A DNA stretch of 5,477 bases, from assembly GCA_903925985.1 (NCBI GenBank), contig CAIYHK010000239.1, forward strand, positions 1-5,477, written 5' to 3'. Origin of the DNA: an uncultured Actinomycetes bacterium. GTDB lineage: Bacteria > Actinomycetota > Acidimicrobiia > Acidimicrobiales > Ilumatobacteraceae. How positions within the stretch are numbered: the stretch's first letter is position 1; every line of letters starts with the position of its first letter. This document shows positions 5,066 through 5,477 of this stretch, one piece after another. The notes under the pieces are model-generated. The model ran no database searches and was not told the DNA's origin. It saw only the letters and a program-made list of their open reading frames with translations. The translations under genes were made by a program, and so were the position numbers.

Positions 5066-5477
5066 TCACTTACCGAGGTTCGGCACGCCAACTGCGTTGC
5101 GGTAAAAAATCATCGAATCCTTTGCCGCATCATTGGCTCCCATGTGCAGCACCGTGCCCGCAACGAAGTAGTGATCTCCCACGAGGGTTTCAGAGTGAAT
5201 CTGACAGTCGATCCAAGCAGCCACTCCATCGAGTTGAGGAAGGCCCGCAGGCGATTTTTTCCAGCTGATACCTTCAAAACGTTCATCTTTGCTGCCCGCA
5301 AATGCCCAACACTCTTTTTCCTGGTCTCCAGTCAGGACGTTCACGCAAAACTTCCCAGTGGACTTCATCGCCTTCCAAACTGTCATGTCAACAGATGGCA
5401 AAAATCCAACCATCGGCGGATTGAGAGACACTGACGTGAAAGATCCGATCGTGGCTCCAACCGGATTCCCTTCGGGA
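5066..5477 (-). CDS. Flavin reductase family protein, C-terminal part (runs off right edge)
   Basis: The last 136 residues of a flavin reductase-like (FMN-binding split-barrel) protein. The frame stays open to the window edge, so the start is outside. At the visible beginning, NPVGATIGSFTSVSLNPPMV is the family's flavin-binding signature. TGKFCVNVL, RFEGISW, LDGVAAWIDC and GDHYFVAGTV follow in the usual order, and IFYRNA near the end matches the closing strand. Relatives such as HpaC and HsaB are about 160-190 residues and use NAD(P)H to reduce FMN or FAD, which diffuses to a partner monooxygenase, so about 25-50 residues are missing. The partner is not in the window. A GTG at 5431 is an internal valine, not the start, because the signature extends upstream of it. 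The gene is joined to the MauE-like gene by a one-base gap. Confidence 0.9.
   Translation of the reverse strand, partial: PEGNPVGATIGSFTSVSLNPPMVGFLPSVDMTVWKAMKSTGKFCVNVLTGDQEKECWAFAGSKDERFEGISWKKSPAGLPQLDGVAAWIDCQIHSETLVGDHYFVAGTVLHMGANDAAKDSMIFYRNAVGVPNLGK

Noticed and set aside
5089..5091. TTG at 5091 as start of the MauE-like gene
   Set aside because: It would add nine polar residues inside the flavin reductase gene. The ATG at 5064, one base after that gene's stop, fits the family better.
5429..5431. GTG as start of the flavin reductase gene
   Set aside because: The frame continues upstream with the conserved NPVGATIGSF signature, so this codon is an internal valine.
5030..5434. Plus-strand frame of 134 codons near the right edge
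   Set aside because: It is antisense to the flavin reductase and MauE-like genes, both strongly supported by motifs.

Overview
The window looks like ordinary chromosomal DNA of a moderate-GC (about half G+C by eye) member of the Actinomycetota. The main reason is a 28-codon gene for the tiny ribosomal protein bL37, a protein known from actinobacterial ribosomes. The ferredoxin type, the HNH-nuclease lipoprotein and the two-module VOC protein also read like actinobacterial families. A streamlined aquatic lineage would fit the compact layout and GC content, but that is inference. No phage, transposon, CRISPR, tRNA or rRNA signal was seen.

Layout from left to right. Positions 1-355 (minus) hold the N-terminal 118 residues of a P-type cation ATPase that runs off the left edge. 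Positions 356-603 are the longest gap and contain several strong dyad symmetries but no convincing gene. Then comes a minus-strand run that is read from 2617 down to 604: ferredoxin, HNH-nuclease lipoprotein, bL37, VOC-fold protein, with gaps of only 23, 47 and 24 bases. A 39-base divergent spacer separates the ferredoxin from oligopeptidase B (plus, 2657-4684). Oligopeptidase B meets a MauE-like membrane protein tail to tail, and their stop codons overlap. The MauE-like gene follows a flavin reductase gene (minus) after one base, and the flavin reductase gene runs off the right edge.

The genes do not form one obvious pathway. The flavin reductase/MauE pair is a tightly coupled redox unit. 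The ferredoxin is a soluble electron carrier. Oligopeptidase B is a cytoplasmic peptide-degrading enzyme. The HNH protein is predicted to sit outside the membrane, while bL37 is a ribosome component. Several starts lack a Shine-Dalgarno sequence but have a TANNNT box 6-9 bases upstream, which suggests leaderless transcripts. I found no clear undescribed system. The most useful points are the very short bL37 gene, the leaderless pattern, and the unexplained palindromes upstream of the ATPase gene.
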